64,000 bases of DNA from Rhopalosiphum padi (lineage: Eukaryota > Arthropoda > Insecta > Hemiptera > Aphididae), in the NCBI RefSeq assembly GCF_020882245.1, contig NC_083600.1, positions 44,859,019 to 44,923,018 on the forward strand, written 5' to 3'. How positions within the stretch are numbered: the stretch's first letter is position 1; each line of letters opens with the position of its first letter. A model generated the notes under the pieces. The model was not told the DNA's origin. It ran no database searches and worked only from the letters and a program-made list of their open reading frames with translations. The translations under genes were made by a program, and so were the position numbers. Shown here piece by piece: positions 24,501 through 37,477 of the stretch.

Positions 24501-26430
24501 GGAATTTTCAATTGGGTTGTGTCTGAAAAAGCTTTCCACATACGATTGCGAGTACATATTCAATTCAAAGCCTAAGTACGGGATATTATCTTCTAAAACA
24601 TACAAACGTGATTCTCATATAAACACCACACTTAAAATGAATAATACTGATCTCCGAACTTTTGCCCGTCTCCGCCAAACTGTGCACGATCCACTAATAC
24701 GCAGACGGTTGTTGTTGTTTCTTATATATTATTTTATAAAAATACACTTCAAACCCCTTAAAATATAAAGTATTCAATTTATATTTACGCGAGTAGATCG
24801 TGATATCACCTTATATATATATAATGGTGCATATACATATATGTACATTGAACGTATCATAAATTTTATACATTATACTCCGTACAAAAATATTCCATTA
24901 TCACAACGTGATCATTTATTTTATAAATCATGTTCATATACTATTTAGACGTAAGACGTCTTAGACTGCAGTCGTTAAGAAATGCTGTGTTCGACATATT
25001 GCCCGATGTCTTACATAGATGTAAAAATAGTTCGCAGAGTGAATGTTGCTGAGTTGTTGAGTTAAAATGTGTTAATTGAATATTTAAAATGGTGCGCTAC
25101 GTAATTAGACTGCCATTATAAAGTATCAAAGGCTCGCATAAGAATTAATATTATTACAGCTCCATTATGTAACAACACATTTTCCTTTCAAAATGCTCGT
25201 AACCAGGATGTCTTTGAAGTCGTTATAAAATTATGGAAATTGACCATAACATCGTCAGTGCTAGTAGAACAAACACGTTAAGTGATATTTCCAAAAAAAC
25301 TTTAAGTTGTCGAAAACTATTAAATTTAATATACGCACATCTCTCGTGGACTGCATTTAGTTTTATCGACCCATCGTTAACACTACGTGTGTAAACGTCG
25401 ACGTAATTTCGCCAACACGCCGCGCATTAGAACTCCGCGAAACTGCAGGTGTTTTTCATTATCTGTTGATTGTTGAATATTATATGATAACAAGAACTTT
25501 TTGTAAGAAACGTCGTCTCAAATCACCAGCATCCATACCGTTGTAAGCACACACTGAAAGCACTACTCGAAAATGCGTATATACGGACGGTTATATCGCA
25601 CATCGACCTCGACTAAGAAAGGTACCTACACCTCATAATATTATTATCTGATGCATCATTACATAAAATCAGGTATACCTAAATAATATATTATATTGTA
25701 TCCATAGTATAGTTAAACTTCAGTATTTCGATGTTTAAAGGAAACTAAAAAACAAAAGTCGATACATTAAAACTTTAAGATGTCGAAATGATTCAAAATA
25801 TGTAAATATTGAAATATAAGTTAAATTTATTTTTAAAAGACTATCTTACAAATTAAAAACTAAATACGATTTATAAGTTGATTGCTCACTTCAGTGTCTA
25901 GAATTTAACCGGTTAATTCGTGACCGTTGATAATTAAAAGTCTAATAGTTCTATCGGTCTTCGATAACCCGATCGAAACGAAACAATTCGTGGTATTTTG
26001 GTCACTCGGGATTCGTGTAGATACACGTTGTAAACATATATAAAGGGTTTTAAAATATCATGAAATATTTAATTTTAATGAAAAATAAATATAAATTGTT
26101 ATATCTTAAAGTGTATAATCACGTCAACTTGCAAGTGGACATTTTTAAAAGTTGGTTTATTATGTGAAATAAAAAAAATATGTATAATAATAATAATAAC
26201 CAATAAGGATCCAATTAATAATACAAGCGAATCTGGGGCTCGGAAGTTGTTGCATTTACTTTTTTTTTGGACTATTTGATTTATTGCTTAGTGAGCTAAA
26301 AATATTTTCCCAGACACTACGAAAAAAATATACAAAATGTATAGTGCATAATTTTGCATATTTACTATCAATATATTGTCTGTGTATAATCAATATAATA
26401 TTTCTAATCAACTATAACCAAACTCGTTTA
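21521..26430. other. Gene-poor AT-rich intergenic region
   Basis: No exon or domain was recognised. Slightly GC-richer spots occur near 21900-22140, 22390-22510, 24400-24720 and 25330-25630. The frame at 24490-24768 is 92 codons long but starts at GTG and resembles nothing I know. ATT-rich runs occur near 22235-22266. The region lies between the DIP 3' end and the next CpG-rich block. Confidence 0.6.
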
Positions 26431-26439
26431 AAAGAAGAA

Positions 26440-27245
26440 AAAATGTTTTGCATACGACGATTATTGTAGACGTTTACGTATACGTCACCCGTGAGTGTTT
26501 CGAGATATTGTCGCCACTGTTGACGACTACTTCGCGATCGATTATTGCGCGTATGATGACTATTCGAACCGATGTATACATAATATTAATATTAGTGTGC
26601 GCGTGCGGATGCAGCCAGAGAGGACAACCGCCGAACGGCGATGCTGCGGACGAGACGGCGGTACGCAGTGAAAACGCATAATATAAATCCCCCGCCGACC
26701 GTAGGCCGTGTATAATTGAAACGCGCGCGTATGCGTCGGCCGATTCGTCCATGACAGGTGTATTCGACAATTCAATTAGACCGTCTGCCATCCAATTATA
26801 ATTGTCAACCGCCGCCCGGCGCCGTAATGAATGCGAAGACCACTCGTCATCCAATATTACGGCGGTGGCGGCGACGGCGCGTTCGAGTCGTCGTCGTACC
26901 CGCGGCGCGTCTTAATAATATAATAACAATATATTGTATACGCGCAACGTCATAATACTGCCTTAGGAACTAACGACGACCGTTCCCGGAACTACACCGT
27001 TTTGTCGTCGTACCGGATACGGTCGTCGCGCTCGCGAATACATAAAAAATGATCTCGGGCGAGTCGATCATCACTCGCGGTCTCACACCGCACGACGATG
27101 GATAAGACATCCGTTAGGTATACGATACATTGGCGCGTCACGTCGTGCAGGGTGCGTTACGAGCCCCCGCGCGACAAGAGCGTCCGTGTGATATATCGCG
27201 TGTTATACGTTATCGGAGACGCCGAGACGCCGTATACATAAAAAA
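26440..27245. other. CpG-rich block, possible promoter or first-exon region
   Basis: An 800-bp segment dense in CG words (GCGACGGCGCG, CGTCGTACCCGCGGCGCG), bounded on both sides by AT-rich DNA. It contains overlapping frames on both strands without recognisable domains. One short ATG-started frame at 27098-27241 encodes 47 residues (MDKTSVRYTIHWRVTSCR at its start); its codon 7 overlaps a GTATAC donor-like site. A promoter or 5' exon of an unidentified transcript is possible, but nothing confirms it. Confidence 0.45.
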
Positions 27246-29880
27246 AAAACAAAAAATCCAAGAAATTATATAGTTTCGAGATGAAACGACAATTTATTAT
27301 TGCAACGATTTATCTATAGCGTTTTCAATTTTTATTATTTATTTATATATTTTTTTTTGATTTAAGACTATGGCAATAAGAATCGATTTTCGATGTTTGG
27401 TCGTTTGAGTGATTTATTTGCGTTCCCCCAAACCACTATAATAGGTATTTCACTGTTTCGTTTTTAACGAGAAATTGCAGCACTCGAATACCTGTTATTG
27501 ATATCGGTTTTAATAATCTTGTTGATGTATTTAAATTTTTCAACAAATCAAAGTTATTTGAAACATATTTTTACAATTTAAATACTTCACCATATTTTTA
27601 GCCACGTGTAATGTACACTGTTAGGTCATAAATGAGTGTTCATCTAACTTCATATTCTAACCGATATAATAATTCGTAACTGTACTATAATCCTCTATTA
27701 TGAAACAAATAATTGTTTAACACATTTATTGTAAATATTATATAATATTATTAAGTCATTTAGTCGTATGCGGCTCTTGGAGATGCACGTATATAGGTAT
27801 ATATTTTTTTTCCTTACGGGAAAGAAAAATCACTTTATATTTTCTATTACAGATTTCTACACAACGATTACATTTATATTTAATATACAGCGAAAATGGT
27901 TGAACTGTTTTGATTATGATTTTTGAAGATAATTAATTTTTTGGCAACGCATTTTGTTTGCTTGCTTCTAATTTATGGGTAAGAAGAAACATATACATTA
28001 TAAAAACTAAAAATAATCAACGTTTTATACCACCAACTGTTAATTTAACTATATGATTACAAATTAACATAATTTATTGTTTAAATGTTAGGCTAATATA
28101 TACGACAAAAAAGAAATCCATGATTATTATTATCGTTTTAGTTTTTTTTTTTTTTTTTGAGGTTATTAATAAAAAATCCGATAATAATGAAATATTTTTA
28201 TATTTACTGAAAGAAAAAAATGGAATGTACCAAAAGGGTCTTTTATTTTGAATAACAACACATTGTTTTAGATAGATTATAAAATAATACAACTTCCACA
28301 TTTTTAAAAATGTTTCTGTTTTCATTAAATTTATATACATCAAAAACGCTCTTGCTATTTTTGATATTAACTTATAAGCAGTTTTCTGATAAAATTAATT
28401 AAAAATTATCCATAATATTATATTATAATAAAATATAATAGGTATTATACTATGTTTGTATAATATGTTTAATCAAAGTGTGATATCGACTCCTGATTAC
28501 ATTCTTATAGTAGATTAAAGAGGTTCTAATTGACGATTACAAATTTATACGTCAAAATACTCAAAATTGTACATAATACATCTTAATCCAAAGTTAGATA
28601 CCAATTTTAAAATCGGATTTAAATTTGTCATCAACTATACTTTTTAAATCAATACTATTTTAATTTTTTTTCACTTTTTCTCATATTATAATTTAAAAAA
28701 ATATATTTCTCCATCAAGTAATACATTTAAAAAATAAAATAAAAAGCTAATGTAAGGTAAAGATGTTAATACGATTTTAATTTGTTTTCAAAAGTCTTAT
28801 CCGATAAATAGATCAACAGACATAATAAACATTAAATACATTAAATACACATATTTAGCGAAAGATAATATGTTTTAAAGTGCGACTGCGCGATCATATC
28901 ATCAATTTATTTTAGACGTGCATGTGGTAGTTACTGCACATTATGGTAATTGGTAAGTAGGCAAGCACACTAATAATAATTTACTATTCACAAAACTACA
29001 AGGGTTGTATGCGCATACACTTCATAATATTGCATATACTCGTATTATGAAAATGGACACCGAGAGTCACTATGCATCGAATATCATTGTTGAAACAATA
29101 TTAATTGTAAAATCAATGAATTATTAAAAAGATAGAGCGTTATTAATACAATACAAATACTATAGAAAAGTTTTCCTTGAAAAGTTGTTAGTATGTTTAA
29201 AAATGTCAACACATTTATTTATTTTATTCCCTTTTATATTAATTATAAGCATATTTATAATTATATTTTGTTTACTAAATTATTTATCATATTATGATGT
29301 GTAATAATTTTTATTTAACATTTTTTTAGTTTTTTATTATTATTATTCTATTCATTACATTATACGAGTATTTGCGAAGAAAGATCAATATAATATTTTA
29401 TAAGGTAAGACTATTTTCAACAGTATCATAAAAGGCAAAAAAGATTTTAAAGCTCATGAAAATAACGACAACCATAAGAATGGGAGTTTTAATCCGCAAC
29501 AGTAAACATTTTTACTGATCTCCTTAACAATATATAAAAAAAAAAAATTAAACATTGAGACATCATATTATGTAGGTACCAGCTATACGGGTAAAACTAC
29601 TGTTTACAGATACCTCTCAATAACGGACACTTCTCAATAATTCTGACTGCAAATGAATTGCGCAATGGCAAACATACTTTAATCCCGCTGTGGTGACCGA
29701 TATACAAGTAGATGTTTTACTGTATATGATAGATTATGTTTATATTATAATAACTGCAAACAACGGACGAATATGATGGTTTTTCGTTGTACATTTACGT
29801 ATTCATATAATAATGATATAATGATAAAATCGATTATTTCAGTGTGAAAAAAGAAAATGATGAAGAAATATTAAAAAAAT
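27246..29880. other. AT-rich region without recognised genes
   Basis: Mostly AT-rich DNA with homopolymer runs. The only structured element noted is a short tandem motif at 29612-29647 (separate entry). Confidence 0.6.
29612..29647. mobile_element. Possible pogo/Tigger-like element end (fragment)
   Basis: Two imperfect 17-bp units, ACCTCTCAATAACGGAC and ACTTCTCAATAATTCTG, sit in tandem and share TCTCAATAA at 29615-29623 and 29632-29640. Tandem units of this style are seen at the termini of pogo/Tigger-type Tc1 elements (established for that group; assignment here is by resemblance). No matching inverted end or transposase was found nearby. Confidence 0.25.
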
Positions 29881-29889
29881 AAACGTAGG

Positions 29890-30590
29890 TACATTTGTCT
29901 TAAAATCGTCCGTCTCGTCACTCGCAATATTATTTTGTTTTCTACGACGACAATTCTGTATATAGCCGACCACCTTGCGCGAACGCGACTTGAAATAATG
30001 AATTACCATCGAACGTCGCGCGGACTCTGAGCGCACCGCGATCCTATACCTTCATAATATTATAATACAGCCACGGTATCCATCGGCCGCCCACTCGAGA
30101 TCGTACTTAACCGCGTAAGTACGAGTGTTTACACACGGTGTAGGCCTCGTCCGAGTAGGTATGGTCCCTCGTCTTCCACTCCAGCCGACTGTGTAATAGT
30201 AATAATAATAATAATAAACGTAGATACAGTCGAAGTAAACGGACGTCGGTGGTGACGAAACGCATTTGTATGCTAATATTCACCGCCACCGGCATTATAT
30301 TTTGCGATGCAGCGATATCGCCGCCACTAATGCACTCGTGCACATTTCAGAAACCGAGAGCATTGATCGTGGCCCGGTCACGACATACCTCCACAAATTT
30401 GTTATTCGTAAAACAATTGTGGTGTACCTAGTTTGTGATTTCAGTTTGTCGACACGTTCAATGTACGAAGTGACGTTCGTATTTTGCAGGTTAAGTATTC
30501 AAGTATATGTACATAGTATAAGCTGTACATCGGAAATGCAATACGATATTGATATTTGAAATTATTTCATAACTGTTCCGGGCCACGTAG
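29890..30590. other. CpG-rich block
   Basis: GC-rich DNA between AT-rich flanks, with an (AAT)n tract at about 30199-30217. Frames on both strands (30107-30343 minus, 30266-30559 plus) overlap and show no domain. The Leu run in the minus frame comes from the (AAT)n tract. Regulatory or untranslated sequence is plausible. Confidence 0.4.
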
Positions 30591-30599
30591 GCAGGTAAG

Positions 30600-33500
30600 T
30601 ACAATTCAATGTTGTTACCTGCAGCCAGTTGGAGCTGATTTGTCTAGTGACCCGTCTAGAGAGAAAAATATACAATATAGTTTATTAGTTTTATTACCTA
30701 TGCATGTGAAATTGCAATTGTAAAATGTTCGCATGCATAGTATCGTCATTATACGTATGATGCAAATGAATACATATAATAATAATAATATGTAATACAT
30801 AAATTATTTATCATAAGTAACTCACGTATATTATATAAAACGCATTTAAATATTTCAGCAAGAATTTGGAATCCTGCGACATCACTGTAACGTAGAAATC
30901 TTTAAAAGAAAACCGAAATTCTACAAAGCAAATCGTGAAATAGGTACACTATTTTATTTGCATATTATGAAAGAAAGTATTTTGTTTATGTAATATAAAT
31001 ATAATACAATATTTTAATATTTTGAAATGCGTGAATCACACGGTGTTTCTTAGTAAACATGAATGAAAAAAATTTGTATCGTGGATATATTCCTAAACTA
31101 CGGTTATAAAATCGTATAAAAAACACATAGAAAATACTTTCTCCAGTGTTAAAATTTTAGTAAAAATGATAAGTTATTTTAAAAATAACCAGCGATGCTA
31201 TTAGATTTTTTTCAAAATGAAGCAATAAATGAAAATCTCAGTAACAATAAAAGTACGCCGTAAAAAAATATCATTCTTTAAAGTAATTAATTTTTTAAGT
31301 AAAAATAAAAATAATACTAGTAATTAAAACTTGAATTTTTTGTATAATATACTTATTTGCTTTATATGCTTTTTGTAAATTCTTTTAAATAAGATAAACA
31401 TTTTTTTTTAACACGTCTATAAAAATTAATCTGTTTAAATATATAGGTAATATTACATTTGTTCATATTATATAACGATATAATGAAAATATTTGTTGAA
31501 AAAAAATATTTTATTTTTAACTTAAATACGAATGCCATAAACAAAATAGCATATTATGTCAATTTTTTAAATTTAAATATTCACACATAATAAACATTAA
31601 ATACAAAAACAATGAGATCACTGTCAGAAACTTAATAGGTATGTAGTAGGAACATTACAAACGCATTAAAATTACTATTTTTACTGTAATTTGGAGAATT
31701 GAAAGGTTTACATCATTGTATTATTCATTAAAGCTTACAAGGGAATCAACTTTAATGGCATTTACATATATTTTTTTTAAATTCTAGAAAAACATAGGCG
31801 ACTAGAAGAGTAAGCTTAAAATTATTTTGTGATATACATTTCTATTGAATTTAAATTTAAATTGTCATGATAATTTTATTTTTACTTTTGTTTTATTTTA
31901 TGATGTTTTGAATATTTTGATATATTTTTTTTAAAATTTTTAATCACATTTTAAATTATAAACTATTGAAAATGTATATGTTTATTAATTTACGGCGATT
32001 TTATTTATATTATGTAACAATTTTATTTTTATTTTTATAACAGATTAATTTGCATAATGTGATCTATCTGACTTATTTGCATCATATTTTTAATACTTTA
32101 ATCACAAATATTTTTTGTATTACGTATATTCACAAAATTATAAATTTTAGGGAATACAGTTCTCGCTGGTACGTCGTAATTTTTGGTGGTTTTAGTATAA
32201 TATACAATAATTAGTCATTAAAAAAAAAAAAATATTTGATTTTAAATTATTTAAATTTTATAAATAACCAAATCCTTATAATTTAGAATATACGTGAATG
32301 TATAGCAGATAATATTTATTAAATAATCAATTTAGACCTAGTTAAAATGATTATTTTCTAAAATGAAATCTATATTTAATGAGTTACATTGTATGAAATA
32401 ATATTATATAGCTTAACGAAACTATGAACTTTTCACGAACATCTATGATTTTAGGAAAGTCATTATTATAAGAGTTTTAAAAGGTTTTCTGAGAACATAA
32501 AAATCGGATACCCCACTGTATACCTGTAGATTCTCTAGTTGTGCCTATTATACATCTACTCTCTAAAAAATATTCATTTTTTATATTAATAATTTAATGT
32601 ATAATAAATATAATTGCATATTACTCACATTAGAATACAATATTATCGAATTATAATTATAGTTAAAGACGATTAAAATAATCAAAAAAGTAAAAAAAAA
32701 AAAAAAATGCCATATTAAATTAAATCGGGGTTGTGTCCATTATGTGCAATTTTTTTAACAAGCTAATACGAGATTTTTGTAATTTAAAACTTTTGGCAAA
32801 ACATTAGTTATCTTAATTGTGTATAGAATATATATTATGTACATATATATTTTGAACGTTTAAGCAGAGTGAATCCTAGTCTTAAAATCGAATAATCAAA
32901 ATATATCAAAGCGCTTGGTTAGTTATGCGGTCAACGGGCATATAGTTGGAATCATAAAAATTATTGCTTTGTTTATGGTTTTGAACGAATTGATCGCAGA
33001 CAATCTAAGCAGGTTCCAATTATTAGTTTTGTTATACCCCGGGGAGATATTATATTATCATAACGACAAGATCAATAGATATACACCGTTTGGCATGAAT
33101 AATCACAGCCTACGACAATATTTTACATTTTAATAATATAAATAAATATCTCAACTCTAAGCTGTAGAATAAAATAAAAATATAACAAAATCTGTATATT
33201 CGCGGTAGAATAAATACCGTGAGAAATATGTAACTTTTATATTATGAACATGAGCATTTCGAAACGACAATCATATATAAATATATAACAAAATGTATAA
33301 TATATAATATAAGTTATAGGATCCTCTTGATATACATTATGTATAGTATATACATTGTGTACAAATGCGAATATAACATTAGACGAATAAAATTACTTGA
33401 AACCACAGGCGTATAAATTATGTGAGGGGATGTCAACCTTTATACCAGGACGGCACCAGGATCGAAAAAAAAATAAAGACAAATGGCGAATAGAAATTTA

Positions 33501-34790
33501 AATGTATTTTAGAATAATAACGATCACTGTAATTTACGTGTAATCGTGTATGACCTACAACAGTGCAATTCACTAAATAAAGTTTTTAACGCGTATTTAT
33601 AGTATTTAAAATATTATGCAGATTAATAATTCAAATAGTTTTTCTTTCTATATATTAACTAAGATAGTTTTTGTTATATGTATATAATTTGTATTAAAAT
33701 ATGTATAAAAATAAAATTTAGAAAATAACAAATGCTCGTGTTTAAGTACTATGAAATATGAATATCGTTTAGTATGTTTAGACTTGTATCCAAACACTTG
33801 ATAATTCACGTTTTCAGTAGGTAGTGTATGAGCGTATAATATACGTCGTAAGTATTTACTACAATTGTATAGCTATTCCAAAATATTTTTCTAAAATTAT
33901 TCCCGTATTACTTTATTATGAAATTTTAATTTTTCAGTTGTAATTTATAGTATATGCACTGAACTTACAAAAAAAAATAATATTATGTACTATGCCGTAT
34001 AGGGAAAACCTGACGAGTAAAACAAAGTTAACAAAGTGATTTATGATTAGTTTAATTTTGTATCAAATATGTAAATAAAAATATTTTTACATTAAAGCAA
34101 TTATTTTTAAATATTTAAAAGTAAATAAGTTTCGCTCGGTCAAATTAAATAAATAATTTAATATAAAATGCCATACAAGTAAATATTATATCATTCTGTA
34201 TAAAAAAAAAATGAAATAACATAAACACATTTTGTTTTTTAATTGCATATGAAGTTAGAATTTTTATAAAACGAATTCGTCAAAATCACAAAAATATCTA
34301 AACTATTATGTAGTTATTGTAGTTCAAAATGTATATACATTTTATTTTTATATCTTAAGTTTTATATGAGATTCCTCAAAAGTAATTCATAACTAAAAAC
34401 TTTGAAAATCATATTATATATTATGTATATTTTTAACTTTATTTTAAACGAAAAATCTGTAATTTAATTATTTTAATAAGCCTGTATGCAAATATATATA
34501 TATATATATATTTAACACACGAGTCTTATGTCTTAAAAATTATATAAACACAATTTTTAATTTTTATAGACATTTGAAGTGTAAATGTGGGCGAAATTGT
34601 ATATTTAAACGATGAATAACGTTCGCTGAACTTAAGACATTTATGTATTTTACTATACACAATGGAATTTTCAAAATGTTTTGATTAATTAAAATATTAA
34701 TGATTTATATTTTATACCACGAACCCATTCAGTATTCATGCTATATACGGTAATACGGTATTAACTTGAAATTTAATAACAATAAAAAAT
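30600..34790. other. AT-rich region without recognised genes
   Basis: About 4.2 kb of AT-rich DNA. The frame at 32915-33133 is 72 codons from a non-ATG start with no recognisable domain. A small direct repeat (ACCAGGACGGC, ACCAGGATCG) lies near 33444-33465. An AT microsatellite occurs at 34492-34511. Confidence 0.6.
34492..34511. repeat. (AT)n microsatellite
   Basis: A perfect AT dinucleotide run of ten units, about 0.3 kb upstream of a CpG-rich block. Confidence 0.9.
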
Positions 34791-34815
34791 AATATATTAT
34801 ATTATATCGACGATC

Positions 34816-35330
34816 TTAGGTTAATGGTAAAAACGTGAAATTGCTTTCCATCAACACGCACAAACAAACAATTAACATACATCCGAGAGAGTACTTATAT
34901 ACGAGACCACTGCGTTTCACTTCATACGAGAAGGAACCGTTCTCGGCGCGCGAAGTGAATTCGTTACCCGTGGGTTGGGTGGTAGAGTTTACGGAGATAA
35001 TCCAAATGGGCGCCGTCGTTTTGGAAAGTCGCGAAGTCCGTTCAATTGAATATTCAACCGAGTTCGTTGAACGGTCGCGTCCACGACGTCGTGCGGCTCT
35101 GTCTTTGATGTGTGTTCGGGAGGCGGCCATAATGTCGAGATTTGCCCGGTCCGAAAAAATAAGGACAATTAATAACGGTGCCAAAATACAGCACTGGACT
35201 GACGTCCTCGTCTTCAAAGACAGAAGGTGTCCGCAATCGGATTAACTTCAATGTCCGTCGCTGTTCGGTGAAACCGATCAGTATATTATACTCAAATACG
35301 GTCGCGTCACAATATTACTTTGCATTATAT
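34816..35330. other. CpG-rich block with long overlapping open frames
   Basis: Both strands are open over nearly the same interval: 34835-35245 plus (136 codons, GTG start) and 34816-35217 minus (133 codons). The protein from neither strand shows a known motif. In GC-rich DNA, loss of stop codons can open several frames at once, so I treat this as a CpG-rich regulatory or untranslated block rather than a gene. A TATATA word near 34897 precedes the richest part. Confidence 0.4.
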
Positions 35331-36462
35331 CATAGAAGCGTCGTGGTTAATTGGATTCGCATGTCTTGTGTATACACAAAGTACACTATAATTCTGTACA
35401 AAACCACGCACGTGTACCCGTTTCACACACGTATATCCGATATTATAATATGATATTATGCTTACCGATTGCGAAAACACTAAAAAAGTATTATATTTAT
35501 ATTCTTGGAAAAATAATTTTCTCGGTTTTTATGGAATTGATTTTTTGTGTATGTTACCGCTTACCAATATCTCGTGATAGTTTTTAAGAAACGGCAGCGA
35601 TATCTTGTATGTTCTGTATGTCTGATTTATATTTTTTTTATTTCAGACGACGAGTTTTAACAACACATAGTTTATGTATCTAAAAATATAAAAAAATATA
35701 ATACAAGAAAAATCGACAAACACAAACAGTAATACCTAATACATAAATGTAGACGTAAGATTGGCACGGTAATAGAAATAATGATTCATTAATAATTTAA
35801 GTTATTACAATATAAAGTCTAGATCCTGTAGTCATTCCACCGTTTCTTTTTTATATCCGCAATTAAGGAAATATAAAATGCAAGCTTCAATAATATTTTG
35901 GTATATTATAAATATTCTTATAGTTTCTAATAAAAAAATTAATAAAATTGAAATTTTGTTTGATTATTCTGGTGTTTAATTGAAAAGAGGAATCATTAGC
36001 TAGTCATCAGAATCTAATTTTTTGTCTACGCAATTTGAGCTGACTTTTTATGAATAGGTGCATACTTCTATATGCTACTCCTACCACATTAATTACGTTA
36101 TTTTTCAAGGTCCTAGCTGGTATGGCAAAAACTTGGTAGACACTTTCGTGTCTTTAGAAACGTGTAATGTGCATTTTCCGCAATCATCATATTATATTTT
36201 AATATATTTATTATTATATTCTATCTACCTGACAGTAATAATAAAAATCAATCGAATAACAAAGCTACCCTTTTCCTCCAAATCAGCTAGATTATAGGTT
36301 AAATTGTAAGACAACATTATTTTATTAATTGTTATATATCTGTGATGATATAATATAAAATAAATATTTAGAATTCCGAATTTTTTAAAAGATATATATA
36401 CCTATACGTGTTTCTTATATCCACTTCCATAAGAAAATAATTACATATTTTATAATACCAAG
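35331..36462. other. AT-rich spacer without recognised genes
   Basis: No domain, RNA gene or repeat was recognised between the CpG-rich block and the piggyBac-like element. Confidence 0.6.
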
Positions 36463-37477
36463 TAAAACCCTTAGTAGACCAACCATAAAAGGTGATAGAA
36501 ATTTGATTTTTTTTTTTTGCACCATTTCAATTTATTATTTTTTGGATGAATTTTAAAATTATGAAATTATAAACTGGTGGTTTTTTTATATATTTTTAAG
36601 GACCGTGACGAATAAGTCCCATTGGTCTTTTACAGTAAATTATTTTTTTTATTTTTAATGGAGATTGTAAAGAAATTGTAGTTCTTTTACTTTCTAAATT
36701 TATTTAAAAAGAATGACCATAACAAATTAAACCATAAATATTTTAATGAATTGTTATCATATTTTATTTTAATTTAAAATTTTCAAATCTAAAATTTAAA
36801 TGGTAGATTTTTTTTATGTCCTTATAAATTGTACATTTATCGTACAATATGAAATATTTCGCTATATACATATTACATCAATGATATTATATTCATTATC
36901 ACTATCATTTTCAATATACGTAAGTCCACGATTGTCACCAGGAATTTCTAAAAGTTTCTATTTCAAAATCACTCTACTTTTTAAATGTATACATGGTAAA
37001 ACGTACGAGTACGACGAGTAACGAGACGTTAGTTGGAACGCGTTACCCGTCAACGATAGTAAAAACTAATTTGAAGTCACAACAGACCAATGGGACTCGT
37101 AAGTCCGTTGAAATAATATATTGAAATTAAATAGTAAAGGTACACTTTACCATGTTTCAATGATACGAATTGGTTCATTAGATGTTTACGATAATAACAA
37201 TACCGGCTTATAGTGATAAATAATGGTTTTTCATGCAGTAGTTATTTTTAGAAAAATTATAAATATTATTTGAACAAAAATAATATTTCCTCTTATAAAA
37301 TTATGTATACAGCGTTATCTATTGGTGTAACATAAATTCACTTCCTATAAAATTGAAAGAAAATATCGTGACTTATACGGCCCATTGGTCATGTAGAACA
37401 TATTTTATTTTATTCATTATTAAATACGTGTAATATGACGGCGGACTTGAAAGTCTCATTGGTTAGCAAAGGGTTAA
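36463..37477. mobile_element. Degenerate piggyBac-like element, about 1.0 kb
   Basis: The right end, read inward on the minus strand, is TTAACCCTTTGCTAACCAAT, starting from a TTAA at 37474-37477. The left end reads TAAAACCCTTAGTAGACCAA from 36463. TTAA-CCC ends are characteristic of piggyBac transposons, and the left TTAA appears mutated to TAAA. Four copies of a CCAATGGGAC-like motif lie inside: AGTCCCATTGGTCT at 36615-36628, its exact inverse at 37084-37097, GCCCATTGGTC at 37380-37390, and GTCTCATTGGTT at 37453-37464. No intact transposase is present, so this is a non-autonomous or decayed copy. Subclass assignment is by terminal sequence only. Confidence 0.5.
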
